From positions 7,231,501 through 7,295,500 of the forward strand of contig NZ_CP023692.1 of the NCBI RefSeq assembly GCF_008704935.1: a stretch of DNA of 64,000 nt, in the 5' to 3' direction. The first letter of the stretch is position 1. Every line of letters begins with the position of its first letter. The translations under genes were made by a program, and so were the position numbers. Below, piece by piece: positions 32,189 to 44,046 of the stretch. The DNA is from Streptomyces vinaceus. GTDB lineage: Bacteria; Actinomycetota; Actinomycetes; Streptomycetales; Streptomycetaceae. A model generated the notes under the pieces. That model did no database searches. It was not told the DNA's origin and worked only from the letters and a program-made list of their open reading frames with translations.

Positions 32189-32206
32189 GACTACTGTCTT
32201 GTAGAC
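32189..32206 (-). promoter_or_regulatory. BlaI-type operator candidate, copy 3
   Basis: GACTAC-TGTCTT-GTAGAC, 42 bp upstream of the second BlaI gene and about 100 bp upstream of the divergent CopD-family gene. Matches GWCTAC-N6-GTAGWC shared by all three sites. It could also influence the divergent gene. Confidence 0.75.
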
Positions 32207-32288
32207 AGCATAGGGGCTCAGGAGGGTCGCGGCGGGGTCGGTAACAATTCAACCAGGTCCGAGCCGGGTGGAGTAAGGCTCGACTTAC

Positions 32289-32300
32289 TTAGGCTAGCCT
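32289..32300 (+). promoter_or_regulatory. IdeR/DmdR-like iron box (core)
   Basis: TTAGGCTAGCCT, containing the perfect palindrome AGGCTAGCCT, ends six bases before the ATG of the CopD-family gene. It matches 11 of 14 positions of the 3' part of the actinobacterial iron-box consensus TTAGGTTAGGCTAACCTAA; the 5' part is poorly conserved. In streptomycetes DmdR1 represses at such boxes when iron is plentiful. Confidence 0.55.
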
Positions 32301-32306
32301 CCCCTT

Positions 32307-33473
32307 ATGCAGCTCATACATCTGGCCGCCTCGGCCGGTTACACCGTGCCCGCGACCTGGCGAGTCCTCACCAAGGCCGGATACTTCATCGGCCTCTCCG
32401 GGGCCATCGGCGCGACGGTCACCTACGCGGCGTCGGTACGTCCGTCCCTGGGCGAGGCGAGGAGCCGAGGCGGCGACGTCGAGGTGACCAGACGAAGAAC
32501 GGCGACCTACCTCGCCTGGGCCGGGGTGGTCCTGCTCGTCGCGGGGTACTTCCAGCTCGCGGCCCGGGTGGCCCGGGCAGGGAAGGGCATGCCGTTCGGC
32601 GACGCGCTCTCGCCGGCGCGGATCCGGGACTACCTGCGGGCCCCGGCGGCCAAGGACGCCTGGATCGCCCAGGGCACGATCCACCTGGTCCAGAACATCG
32701 TGCTGCTGCTCGCCTCCGCCGTCCTGATCGCATTGTTCCTCCCGCGGGCACGGCGACACGTCAACGTGATCGCGCTGACGGCCCTCCCGCTGAGCCTCGC
32801 GGTGACGCTCATCGCGGCCGTACCGGCCACCGCACCCAAGAACGCGGACAAGGTGCTGGACCTCGTGTTCGACCAAGTCCACATCGTCAGCGGCGTGGTC
32901 TGGGTCGGCGGCCTGGCCTTCCTCGCCGCCCTCGCCACCGCCCGCCGCCAACCGGGCGAGGGCGCGGGCCTGCTGTGGGCCGACACCTGGCGCCGCTTCT
33001 CACTCGTCGCCCTCGTCTGCGTCGGCGCGGTGCTCACGTCCGGACTGTGGCTGAGCTGGAAGCACGTGGGCTCGGTCAGCCAGCTGTGGACGACGACCTA
33101 CGGGCTCTTCGTCCTCGTCAAGATCCTTCTCGTGCTCGCCATGGTGACGGCCGGCGCCGTCAACCAGTTCTGGCTGATGCCCCGCATCGTCGAGGCCCGC
33201 CGGGACGACGACGCCTCCTCGCTCCTGCACCTGACCCTGCGGCACTTCCCCAAGGTCGTCTGGGGTGAGGTCGTCCTCGGCGTCGCGGTCCTGGCCGTGG
33301 TCCCCTTCCTCAGCGGCTCCGCCCGTTCCGAAGCCGGCAGTCCGCCCGCCGTCTCCTCGGGCAGCGTCTTCGCGGTGGGTGCGCTGCTCGTCCTCACCCT
33401 GGCGGCCTCCTTCTACGCCACCGTCAGGGCGTCCGACGCCCTCGCCAGGCGCACGGCCCCCACCGCGGCCTGA
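32307..33473 (+). CDS. CopD-family multi-helix membrane protein
   Basis: A 388-residue membrane protein of about nine helices. It starts near VLTKAGYFIGLSGAIGATVTY and includes LIAAVPATAPKNADKVL, FDQVHIVSGVVWVGGLAFLAAL (the CopD-domain VHxxxGxxWxGG motif), VLTSGLWLSWKHVG and VKILLVLAMVTAGAVNQFWLMP. CopD-like proteins move copper or serve in haem or metal handling at the membrane. The iron-box-like palindrome just upstream suggests iron control, though copper is the family's usual substrate. The start leaves almost no room for a ribosome-binding site, so the message could be leaderless. Its last 20 codons overlap the xdhC gene on the other strand. Confidence 0.87.
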   Translation: MQLIHLAASAGYTVPATWRVLTKAGYFIGLSGAIGATVTYAASVRPSLGEARSRGGDVEVTRRRTATYLAWAGVVLLVAGYFQLAARVARAGKGMPFGDALSPARIRDYLRAPAAKDAWIAQGTIHLVQNIVLLLASAVLIALFLPRARRHVNVIALTALPLSLAVTLIAAVPATAPKNADKVLDLVFDQVHIVSGVVWVGGLAFLAALATARRQPGEGAGLLWADTWRRFSLVALVCVGAVLTSGLWLSWKHVGSVSQLWTTTYGLFVLVKILLVLAMVTAGAVNQFWLMPRIVEARRDDDASSLLHLTLRHFPKVVWGEVVLGVAVLAVVPFLSGSARSEAGSPPAVSSGSVFAVGALLVLTLAASFYATVRASDALARRTAPTAA

Positions 33474-34364
33474 CCCGCCGCAGCCTGACCCGCCGGGGCC
33501 TGACCCGCCACCGCCTGGCCCGTCACGGCCTGACCCTTCGCGGAGTCCCGCTCGAAGGACCGGAGCAGGTCCGCCGCGACGCTCACCGCGATCGTGGCGG
33601 GCTCCTTGCCGGTGATCCCGGCGATTCCGATCGGGGTCTTGATCCGGTCGATGGCAGCGGCGTCGTGGCCGCCCTCGGTGGCCAGCCGTTGCCGGAACCG
33701 CGCCCATTTCGCTGATGAGCCGATCAACCCGATCGAGCCGAGACCGGCAGTGCGCAGGGCGGCGTCGCACAGTGCGGCGTCCTCGGCGTGATCGTGGGTC
33801 ATGATCAGGACATGGGCGCCCGGTGGCAGCTCCGCGAGCACCGCCTCCGGAAGCAGAGGGGTGTGGTGCACGTGGACCTGCGCCACCGCATCCGCGAGGA
33901 CGCCGAGCCGTTCGTCGGTGAGCATGTCGGGGCGGGTGTCGATCAGGTGCAGGTCGAGCTGGTGGCGGGCGAGAATGCGCGCCAGTTCCAGTCCGACGTG
34001 CCCGACGCCGAAGACCGCCACCGCCGGGACCACCGGCAGCGGTTCCAGCAGTACGGTGACGGCTCCGCCGCAGCACTGCACGCCGTGCCGGCCGGTGACC
34101 TTGTCGTTGAGGGCGAACTCCATCAGCTCCGGCTCCGATTCCGGCTCCGGCTCCGCGGCGGCCGCGCCGATCAACTCGCGCGCCCGGTCGACGGCCACGG
34201 CCTCGATGTTGCCGCCGCCGATCGAGCCCCAGGTCTCGGTCCGTCCCACGACGAGCTTGGCACCGGCCCGGCGGGGCGCGTGGCCGCGCACGGTCGCGAC
34301 GGTCACGAGCACGCCGGGTTCCCGGCGCGCCCGCAACCGCGCGACCGCGGCCACCCAGCCCATG

Positions 34365-34372
<8 letters not shown>
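33413..34372 (-). CDS. xdhC: XdhC-family molybdenum cofactor chaperone
   Basis: A 319-residue protein. The N-terminal XdhC/CoxI domain (AVARLRARREPGVLVTVATVRG, TETWGSIGGGNIE and HGVQCCGGAVTVLLEPL, with the CCGG that binds the sulphurable Moco) is followed by a Rossmann domain (VAVFGVGHVGLELARILA). The family inserts and sulphurates the cofactor of xanthine dehydrogenase. It follows xdhB with an eight-base overlap. The C terminus has an unusual repeat GQAVTGQAVAGQAPAGQAAAG that lies on a 15-bp DNA repeat, and the last 60 or so bases overlap the convergent CopD gene. Confidence 0.92.
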
Positions 34373-36760
<2,388 letters not shown>

Positions 36761-36764
<4 letters not shown>

Positions 36765-38248
36765 GACGACACCGCCTCGGTGGTTTGCGCGTACAGCTTC
36801 AGCAGGCTCTGGCCGAGCATCGCGGAGCGGTATCCGGCGCTCGCGCGGTGGTCGTCCATGGGCGTGCCCTGGGCCCGCAGCACCCGGGCCGCGGCCTCGA
36901 CGGTCTCCGCCGCCCACGGCTTGCCCTCCAGGGCCGCCTCGGTGGCGAGGGCCCGGATCGGGGTTGCGGCCACGCCGCCCAGGCCGATGCGGGCCTTGCG
37001 CACGATCCCGTCCTCGATGTCGAGCGCGAAAGCGACCGCCACGCTGGAGATGTCGTCGAACCGCCGTTTGGCGATCTTGTGGAAGGCCGTCACGGGCGAC
37101 AGCGGCAGCGGTACGCGCACCGCGCGGATCAGCTCGCCGGGGCGGCGCACGCTCTGCCGGTACCCGGTGAAGTAGTCGGCGAGGGGGACCTCGCGCTCAC
37201 CGTCGGCGTCGGCAAGTACCACCGATGCCTCCAGAGCGAGCAGTACCGGCGGGCTGTCACCGATGGGGGAGCCGGTACCCAGATTGCCGCCGAGGGTGGC
37301 GCTGTTGCGGATGAGCCGGGAGGCGAACTGCGGGAAGAGTTCCGCGAGCAGGGGGACGCTGCCGTCGAGGCGGCGTTCGATCTCGGTGAGGGTCTGCGCC
37401 GCGCCGATCTCGATGTGGTCGGATTCGACGCGCAGTTCGCGCAGTTCGGGCAGACGGTCGACCGCGATCACGCAATTCGCCCGGCGGGAGCGGATGTTCA
37501 CCTCCACGCCCCAGTCGGTGCTCCCGGCGACGACCACCGCGTCGGGCCGCTCGCGCAGCAGCCCCAGCGCGCCGGCCAGCGTGCTCGGCCGCAGGAACGA
37601 GCTGTCGTCACGGGTGTATTCGGTGGAGACCGGTTCCGGCGGGGACTGCTCGCGACGCCGAGCCAGGGGGTCGTTCTCGGTGGGCGTGCCGACGGCGAAC
37701 GCGGCGTCGCGGATCGGCCGGTAGCCGGTGCAGCGGCAGAGGTTGCCGCTCAGCGCGTGCAGATCGAAACCGTTCGGACCGTGCTCGGTGCCGGTGCCGG
37801 TGCCGGTGCTTGCGCCGGTGTCCTCGGTCGGGTCCGGGTGCGCGCAGCGGTCGGGGCGGTAGTACTCGGAGGCCATGCTGCAGATGAATCCCGGTGTGCA
37901 GTAACCGCATTGGGAGCCGCCGCGGACGGCCATCTCCTCCTGCACGGGGTGCAAGGCGGCAGGCATGCCGGGCTCGCCGGGGGTGGCGAGGCCTTCGGAG
38001 GTGATGACTTCCTGGCCGTCGAGCGCCGCGACCGGGACCAGGCAGGCGTTGACCGCCACCCAGTCGGTGGGCTTGTTCACCCCGGGACGGGCCACCAGCA
38101 CCGAACAGGCGCCGCATTCGCCCTCGGCGCAGCCCTCCTTGGTGCCGGTGAGGCCGCGCTCGCGCAGGAAGTCCAGCACGGTGGTGTGGGGTGCCGCCGG
38201 CGCGATCGGAGCCTCTTGCCCGTTGACCGTGATCCGCGCCGCTACCAC
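36761..38248 (-). CDS. xdhA: Xanthine dehydrogenase small subunit (2Fe-2S and FAD)
   Basis: About 495 residues. The N-terminal [2Fe-2S] ferredoxin (CAEGECGACSV) and helical [2Fe-2S] domain (CGYCTPGFI, LSGNLCRCTGYRPI) precede a short Thr/Gly insert (TGASTGTGTGTE) and the FAD domain (VVVAGSTDWGVEVN, NSATLGGNLGTGSPIGD). Electrons run Moco, Fe-S, FAD, then to NAD. The GTG at 38248 gives the family N terminus ARITVNGQEAP; a TTG at 38290 would add a Cys-rich leader without support. Its stop overlaps the start of xdhB. Confidence 0.93.
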
Positions 38249-38788
38249 TGCGCACTCGCATTTCCGCGCGCGGCCGATGTGACTGTCCAAGTCGCCATTT
38301 CAGGAGCTTTCTCTTTCGGTGGTCGCAGCTCGATGACCGCGAGCGCGACAGATCGACACGCAACGACGTGCCGCAGAGGGTGACGGAGAGAGGAAGGTGC
38401 CGGGGCCGCTGATCGGGCACGCCGGCGAGAGGGGGCTGGTCAGCAGCCGTGTGCTACACGACCGGGAGCCCAGGCGATCCGGTGCGCGAGGCGAAGCAGC
38501 TCGGAGAAGGTCGACATCCGGCTTCGCCCCCTTCCGGTCCTGGCTCGCGAGTCGGTGCGGTCGAAGTTACGTTGCCGCAGGTTCGCCGGTCAAGCGTGTG
38601 TGGGTCGATTCCCTGAGCGCGGGCCAGTTCGTGTGGCGGATGTTCGTACGCGACACCAGTGGTGTCCGGAGCTGATCCGCTGCTCTACTGACTTCCACTC
38701 GGAACCGGGCAGCGCAACGGCGCAGGGGCCGGCGGTCCTCCCCGGACCCCGGCCCCGCCCCGCCCGTCCCGCCCCGAACGCCGGTGTC
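38249..38788. other. Promoter region of the xdh operon
   Basis: 540 bp without a supportable gene between the NCS1 permease stop and xdhA, both on the minus strand. The xdh promoter and any purine-responsive control sites must lie here. Short open frames have no ribosome-binding site or homology. No clear hairpin or repeat was found. Confidence 0.5.
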
Positions 38789-40441
38789 CTATACGGCCGC
38801 CGGCGGCAGGACGTGGTCGCCGGTCTTGTCCGTGCTCAGGCACAGCGAGCAGACGACCGCCCCGTGGGTGACGCAGGCGGTGAGGTCGGGGCGCTCGTAG
38901 GGCTGACGGCAGACGTGGCAGTCGAGGGTGACCGCGCTCGGGTTCCCGTCGGTGTCCAGCAGGGGCTCGCCGATCCCGTCGTCGGTGCGGCGCAGGTAGT
39001 AGCGGCCCTTGGTGACCACGGCCATCAGCGGGGTGACGAGGAAGGCGATGACGGCCGCGGCCACGGGTGAGTACGGCTGGAGGGTGTCGCCGAGGAGGTG
39101 GAAGTACATGGCGATCGACAGTCCGGAGGCGGCGACGAAGGCCACGACGCCGACCGGATTGACCGCGTGCAGCATGCCCCGGCGGAACTCCGGCTGGAGC
39201 GGGGACAGCTTCAGCACGTACTTGTTGATGCCGATGTCGGTGGCCACGGTGACCACCCAGGCGATCGCGCAGTTCGAGTAGAAGCCGAGGATGCCGCCCA
39301 GGAAGCTGAACATGTCGGCTTCCATCAGGGCGAGTGCGAAGGCCAGGTTGACCAGGACGAAGACCATGCGGCCGGGGTAGTGCTTCGTGACGCGGGTGAA
39401 GGAGTTCGTCCAGGCCAGGGAGCCGGAGTAGGCGTTCGTCACGTTGATCTTGATCTGGCTGATCACCACCAGGGCCACGGCCAGCGGCACGACCATCCAG
39501 GACGGCATCATCGCGTCGAAGGCGCTGCGGAACTGCTGGATGGGCTCGGGCGCGGCCGCCGGTCCGACCTCGGCGATGATGTAGACGGCGAGGAAGACAC
39601 CGATGGCCTGCTTGAGCGCGCCGAGTACGACCCACCCGGGGCCGGCCATGACCACGGCGGTCCACCAAGTGCGCTTGTTCGCCTCGGTCTTGGGCGGCAT
39701 GAAGCGCAGGTAGTCGATCTGCTCGCCGATCTGCGCGATCAAGGACAGGCACACACCCGCTCCGAGCATGACGGAGGCGGTGTCGACGCCGCCCTCGCCG
39801 CTCGTGCCGGGGTAGGCCAGGAAGCGGTCGACGGTGCCGGGGTCGTCGACGATGAGGTAGACCAGCGGACCGGCCATGAGGAGCAGCCAGATCGGGGTGG
39901 TCCACACCTGGAGCGTGCTGAGCGCCTTCATTCCGTAGACGACCAACGGGATCACCAGCAGCGTGGAGACGGCGTAGCCCAGCCACAGCGGAAGTCCGAG
40001 GCCGAGTCTGAGGCCCTGGGCCATGATCGAGCCTTCGAGGGCGAAGAAGATGAAGGTGAAACTGGCGAAGATGACGCTGGTGACGACCGAGCCGTAGTAG
40101 CCGAAGCCGGAGCCGCGGGTGATCAGGTCGAGGTCGATGTTGTACCGCGCGCCGTAGTAGGCCAGGGGGAAGCCGGTGATGAAGATGACGACCGCGGCGA
40201 CGGCGATGGCCACCAGGGCGTTGCCGGTGCCGTGGGCGAGGCCGATGCCGGCGCCGATGGAGAAGTCGGCCATGTAGGCGATGCCGCCGAGGGCCGTGGT
40301 GGCCACGACCATGGGGGTCCAGCGGCGGTAACTGCGGGGTGCGAAGCGGAGGGTGTAGTCCTCCAACGTCTCCTTGACCGCCTGGTCGGCGGCAGTGCTC
40401 GGGGCTTCTGCCGTGGTCTGTCGCGACTCGGTGGTACTCAT
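38789..40441 (-). CDS. NCS1-family purine/pyrimidine permease with C-terminal Cys4 knuckle
   Basis: A 550-residue transporter with about twelve membrane helices (GGIAYMADFSIGAGIGLAHG to TPLMAVVTKGRYYLRR). It has the NCS1 pattern: SQIKINVTNAYSGSLAWTNS is the substrate and sodium region of helix 8. Members import nucleobases, allantoin or thiamine. The last 60 residues form a hydrophilic tail with CHVC, then CVTH, then CSLC, a plausible Cys4 zinc ribbon absent from textbook members. It lies beside the xdh genes, so a purine or hydantoin substrate fits. The ATG at 40441 has GGGAGG ahead. Confidence 0.9.
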   Translation of the reverse strand: MSTTESRQTTAEAPSTAADQAVKETLEDYTLRFAPRSYRRWTPMVVATTALGGIAYMADFSIGAGIGLAHGTGNALVAIAVAAVVIFITGFPLAYYGARYNIDLDLITRGSGFGYYGSVVTSVIFASFTFIFFALEGSIMAQGLRLGLGLPLWLGYAVSTLLVIPLVVYGMKALSTLQVWTTPIWLLLMAGPLVYLIVDDPGTVDRFLAYPGTSGEGGVDTASVMLGAGVCLSLIAQIGEQIDYLRFMPPKTEANKRTWWTAVVMAGPGWVVLGALKQAIGVFLAVYIIAEVGPAAAPEPIQQFRSAFDAMMPSWMVVPLAVALVVISQIKINVTNAYSGSLAWTNSFTRVTKHYPGRMVFVLVNLAFALALMEADMFSFLGGILGFYSNCAIAWVVTVATDIGINKYVLKLSPLQPEFRRGMLHAVNPVGVVAFVAASGLSIAMYFHLLGDTLQPYSPVAAAVIAFLVTPLMAVVTKGRYYLRRTDDGIGEPLLDTDGNPSAVTLDCHVCRQPYERPDLTACVTHGAVVCSLCLSTDKTGDHVLPPAAV

Positions 40442-40740
40442 GCCACGCCTCCCGTGGGGGCTGGGTGCACTGGGTGCAGGTGCTGCGAAGCCGAGCCCCG
40501 TACGACACCGTTGGCAGGACGGGGTGATGGGCCGTCATGAGTGGTGTCCGGCAACCCGGTTCACCGCCGTGGTCCCACGGTCGGTCACGCTAGGAACCGG
40601 TTGTTTCCCCGAGGGCGCGTTGCGGTGAACAGCGTGTTGCCGCGGGAGGCCGGGCCATGGGCCGCCAGCGGGACGTCACACCACTGACCCTGCTGACCCT
40701 CCTGACCCTGCTCCGCCCCCGCCCCCGCCGTCGCGGGAAG
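40442..40740. other. Gene-free stretch between the permease and DedA genes
   Basis: 299 bp with no supportable gene. The promoter of the NCS1 gene should lie here, just upstream of its GGGAGG. Two adjacent CTGACCCTGCTGACCCTC-like runs near 40685-40710 are a short direct repeat and the only pattern seen. Confidence 0.4.
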
Positions 40741-41220
40741 TCAGGCTTCGTCGGCCACGGTGTCGGCGGAGGGCGGGACCGCCCGTCGCCGGTAGGCCAC
40801 CACCCCGCATGCCGCGAGGAGGAGGGCGGCCACGGCGGACACCCCGAGGGCCGTGTGCTCGGCGAAGAGCCGCCCCAGCACTTCGAGGACGCCGAGCCCG
40901 GCGGTCGCGTAGATCAGCGCCCAGGCCGCTCCGCCCAGGAAGAGGGCGGGGAGGTAGCGCGGCAATGGCATGCGCATGCTGCCCGCGAGAAAGTTGGCGG
41001 CGGTCTGGAAACCGACGGTCAGGAAGGAGACGGCGACCACCGGTGCGCCCCACCGCTGGATCGCCCGCTCGGCGCGCCGGAACTTCGCCGAGGAGATCCG
41101 TTCGGCGAACCTGCTGCGCCGGGCACCGGCACCGGCGAGCCATCCGACGGCAAACGTCCCGCCGGCGCGAAGCAGGACGATGGCGTACAGAGCGCCGGCG
41201 GTGAGCGCGATCTTATCCAC
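40741..41220 (-). CDS. DedA-family (SNARE-associated) membrane protein
   Basis: A 159-residue membrane protein of four to five helices: YAIVLLRAGGTFAVGWLAGAG, then RWGAPVVAVSFLTVGFQTAANFLAGSMRMPLPRYLPA (the VTT/DedA signature with a charged G[FY]QTAAN loop). DedA proteins are proton- or lipid-coupled transporters that keep membrane lipid balance. The ATG at 41220 is the first good start. A 19-bp sequence resembling an iron box lies about 200 bp upstream, so iron control is possible. It stands alone on the minus strand. Confidence 0.82.
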   Translation of the reverse strand: MDKIALTAGALYAIVLLRAGGTFAVGWLAGAGARRSRFAERISSAKFRRAERAIQRWGAPVVAVSFLTVGFQTAANFLAGSMRMPLPRYLPALFLGGAAWALIYATAGLGVLEVLGRLFAEHTALGVSAVAALLLAACGVVAYRRRAVPPSADTVADEA

Positions 41221-41563
41221 GGCGCCTCGTCCCGCGCGCAGGGGTGGGACCCACGTCCCTCGTCACCCGTACGGGCGTCCCGCCCCCGCCCGGCGCGCGA
41301 CGCGCACAAGCCGCCCGGTCACCGTCTCTCACCTGCGCCCCGTCTCTGCCCGTTCCGTCCTGTGGGTCACCGCCTGGGGCACCGGAACCCGAACCCGCAT
41401 GTCGGGGTCCGCGCGCCAAGCCAGGTAAGCCTAACCGAACGTGCTTCCGGCGGACACGGGGCGCCGGGCCACGGCGGTCCACAAGCGGCGGACGCCGAGC
41501 CGGCGGCCCGACCCGACCGTCAGGCCCGGGCCCCCGTCGTCGGCTATCGCGGGGCGGGGCGGC
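41221..41563. other. Intergenic region with an iron-box-like site
   Basis: 343 bp between the DedA gene start and the hemerythrin gene stop. Nothing gene-like was found. It carries the iron-box-like site at 41421-41439 and several GC-rich stretches. It must contain the DedA promoter. Confidence 0.45.
41421..41439 (-). promoter_or_regulatory. IdeR/DmdR-like iron box
   Basis: CCAGGTAAGCCTAACCGAA matches 15 of 19 positions of the reverse-complement iron-box consensus TTAGGTTAGCCTAACCTAA. It is the best iron-box match I found in the window. It lies about 200 bp upstream of the DedA gene on the minus strand and downstream of the hemerythrin gene. Whether a promoter sits next to it cannot be seen. 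Confidence 0.5.
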
Positions 41564-42064
41564 TCAGCGGCCGACGATCTTGCGTACGTTCTCGATGCTG
41601 CCGCAGTCGGACGCGAGCTGCCTCTCACGCTCCCGCAGGAACGCGGTCCCCAGTTCCGCCCTGCGCTCGTCGGGAACGTTCTCCCTGGCGCCGTTGAGGA
41701 TCGTCCGCTCCTCCTCGTCCAAGTGGTGGGAGACCGCCTTGACCAGGGCCTCCAGCCGCGTGTCCCACTCCTCGGAGCCGACGTCGTCGACTTCCAGCAG
41801 CGCCAGCAGGGCCTCGTTGCCCTCGGTGTGCTCCTCCTCGCCGTGCTCGACTTCCTCGTTGTCGACGCCCCTGAAGCGCTTGAGCGCCCCGTAGACCTCG
41901 GCCTCCTCGGCCTCGCCGTGCGCGATGAGCAGGGCCGCGAACTCCTCCCTGGCCGCCGCCCGGTCCGCCTCGACGCTCCTCATGCGGCGGAACAGTTCCT
42001 CCATGGTGCGGTGGTCCTTGAGGATCACCGCGACGACGTCCTGGTCCTTGTTCTCTCCCGCCAT
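41564..42064 (-). CDS. Hemerythrin-domain protein
   Basis: A 166-residue four-helix hemerythrin. Candidate iron ligands are the histidines and acidic residues in ILKDHRTMEELF, LLIAHGEAEEAEVY, EHGEEEHTEGNEALLAL and SHHLDEEERTIL. Hemerythrin domains bind a di-iron centre and carry or sense oxygen or NO; in streptomycetes stand-alone ones are stress-linked. The start at 42064 is set by AGGAGGT seven bases ahead, ruling out an upstream in-frame ATG. An iron-box-like site lies 125 bp past its 3' end but belongs to the neighbour. Confidence 0.9.
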   Translation of the reverse strand: MAGENKDQDVVAVILKDHRTMEELFRRMRSVEADRAAAREEFAALLIAHGEAEEAEVYGALKRFRGVDNEEVEHGEEEHTEGNEALLALLEVDDVGSEEWDTRLEALVKAVSHHLDEEERTILNGARENVPDERRAELGTAFLRERERQLASDCGSIENVRKIVGR

Positions 42065-42215
42065 ACAGCGCACCTCCTCGATCATCCCGGACCGTACCGG
42101 CGGTAACGGCACCCTCCGGAGCCCGGGTCGCGAAGCCCACCGCCCGGGATCGGCGCAGTGGACATACGGGCGACTGCCCGTACCCGCCGCGTTCATGCGG
42201 ACCCCGTCGCGGCGG

Positions 42216-43774
42216 TCAGCGCGTCGGCCGGCCGGTGCCCTGCGGGTGCGACGGGGCCGGGGCGCTGTCGTCCGGCGCCGTCCGTGCGGCGGGCAGCGGA
42301 GCGGGTGGCGCCTGCCAGACGTATGCGGCGGGATCGAAGCGGTTCAGCCGACGCGTGAGGCGAGGGGTGGACCACGGCCAGGCGAAGGTGTTGCGGCCAC
42401 TGGAGCTGAGGTAGTAGCTGGTGCAGCCGCCGGTGTTGTAGACCGTGGTCGCCAGAGCGGCTTGTACGGCGCTGTTGTGGGCGTCCTGCACCCCCGGGCG
42501 GACCTCCAAGGCCCGGCCGGCACTTCGGTCGAGGTGCCCCAGGGCGGCGGTGAGGTAGGTGAGCTGGGCCTCCAGCACGGTGATGGCGGAGGTGGATCCG
42601 CCGAGCAGGTTGGGGCCCAGCAGCAGGAAGAGGTTCGGGAAGCCGCCGACCGTGGTGCCGAGGTAGGCCTGCGGCTCGCCGCCCCAGACATCGGCCAGGC
42701 TGCGGCCGTCCGTACCGTGCACGTTCGCGGCGAGGGGGAGTTCACCGACGCGGAAACCGGTGGCGGTGACGAGGACGTCCGTCTCGGCGACCGTGCCGTC
42801 GGCGCCGACGACCTCGTTGCCCCGTACGGCGCTCACCGCGGTCGCGTGCAGGCGTACGTGCGGCCGGTTCAGGGCGGGGTAATACGTGCTGGAGGTGAGC
42901 AGACGCTTGCAGCCCAGCCGGTAGCCGGGCGTGAGGGCCCGGCGCAGCTGCGGATCGGGAACGGAGAGCCGAAGGTGCGCCCGGGCGCCGGCTTCGAGGA
43001 GGCGGGCGAGCCCGGGGTGGCGGAAGGCGTAGCCGAAGCTCTCCTGCAGGGCGTACTGGGAGGCGCGCAGCCCGCGCCGGGCGCCGGGCAGCCGGTTGAC
43101 GACCTGGTGGAACGCGGGGACAGGGCCAGGTCGGGTTTGGGCAGCACCCACTGGGCCGTTCGCTGGAAGACGTGCACGGCCGCCGCCCTGCCGGTGATGG
43201 CGGGTACGACCTGTACGGCCGAGGCGCCGCTGCCGACCACGCTCACCCGTTTCCCGGCTAGGTCGACGCTGTCGTCCCAGCGGGCGGTGTGGAGTACGGG
43301 GCCGGCGAATCCGTCGATCCCCGGCACGTCCAACGTACGGGGGACGTGCCACGGACCGGTGGCCATGACCAGGACCGCGGCGCTGTAGGAACCGTCGCTG
43401 GTCTCCAGCTGCCAGCGACCGGCAGCCGGATCCCACCGCGCCTCGTGCAGCGCCACGCCGCAGCGCAGGACCTCGGCGAGGCCGTACCGCTCGGCCGTGG
43501 CGGCGAGATAGGCGCGGATCTCCTCCTGCCCCGCGAACACACGGCTCCAGCCCGCGTCCGGGGCGAAGGAGTAGCTGTAGAGCGTCGAGGGTACGTCGCA
43601 GGCGCAGCCCGGATAGGTGTTGTCCCGCCACGTACCGCCCAGCTGCTCCGCCTTCTCCAGCACCAGCACATCGCGAAACCCCGCCTCACGCAGCCGGATG
43701 CCTGCGCCGAGCCCCGAGAACCCCGCGCCGACCACCACCACGCGTACGTCCCGTTCGCCCTGCCCGGGAATCAC
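42216..43774 (-). pseudogene. Baeyer-Villiger-type flavin monooxygenase, one-base frameshift
   Basis: The N-terminal half is in one frame: VVVVGAGFSGLGAGIRL, the BVMO fingerprint FAGPVLHTARW, VVGSGASAVQV and HVFQRTAQWVLPKPDLAL. The rest is in another: VPAFHQVVNRLPGARRG to the C terminus, including VLVTATGFRVGE. Adding one base at about 43121 (GACC read as GAC) joins them into a 519-residue enzyme with nothing else wrong. The start is a GTG at 43774 with GGAGAG five bases ahead. Family members oxidise ketones to esters or lactones using FAD and NADPH. It is one base from intact, so a sequencing error is possible. Confidence 0.85.
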
Positions 43775-44046
43775 CGCGTCTCTCCGGCCCGCGCGACCGC
43801 GTCCCGCCACGCGGCATCGCTCATGCAGGTCGGTCCCGGGCACACGAAACTCTTCAGCAACGACATGCGAGGCATGATCTCCCCGACCGCCGGGGGCTGT
43901 TGACGCGTCACCGACCGCCACGGGCCCGTGATGAAACGTCCCACGCTGGGCGTCCGGCGTCGTCGTGACGGGACGCCGAGGTCCCCCGAACGGGGTCCTC
44001 GTGCGAGCCGGTCCCCGGGCCGGGTTGCTCTCCGGGCCGCCGGGCT

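Noticed and set aside
38397..38675. 92-codon plus-strand ORF in the xdh leader
   Set aside because: Arg-rich, no ribosome-binding site, no homology seen; likely chance.
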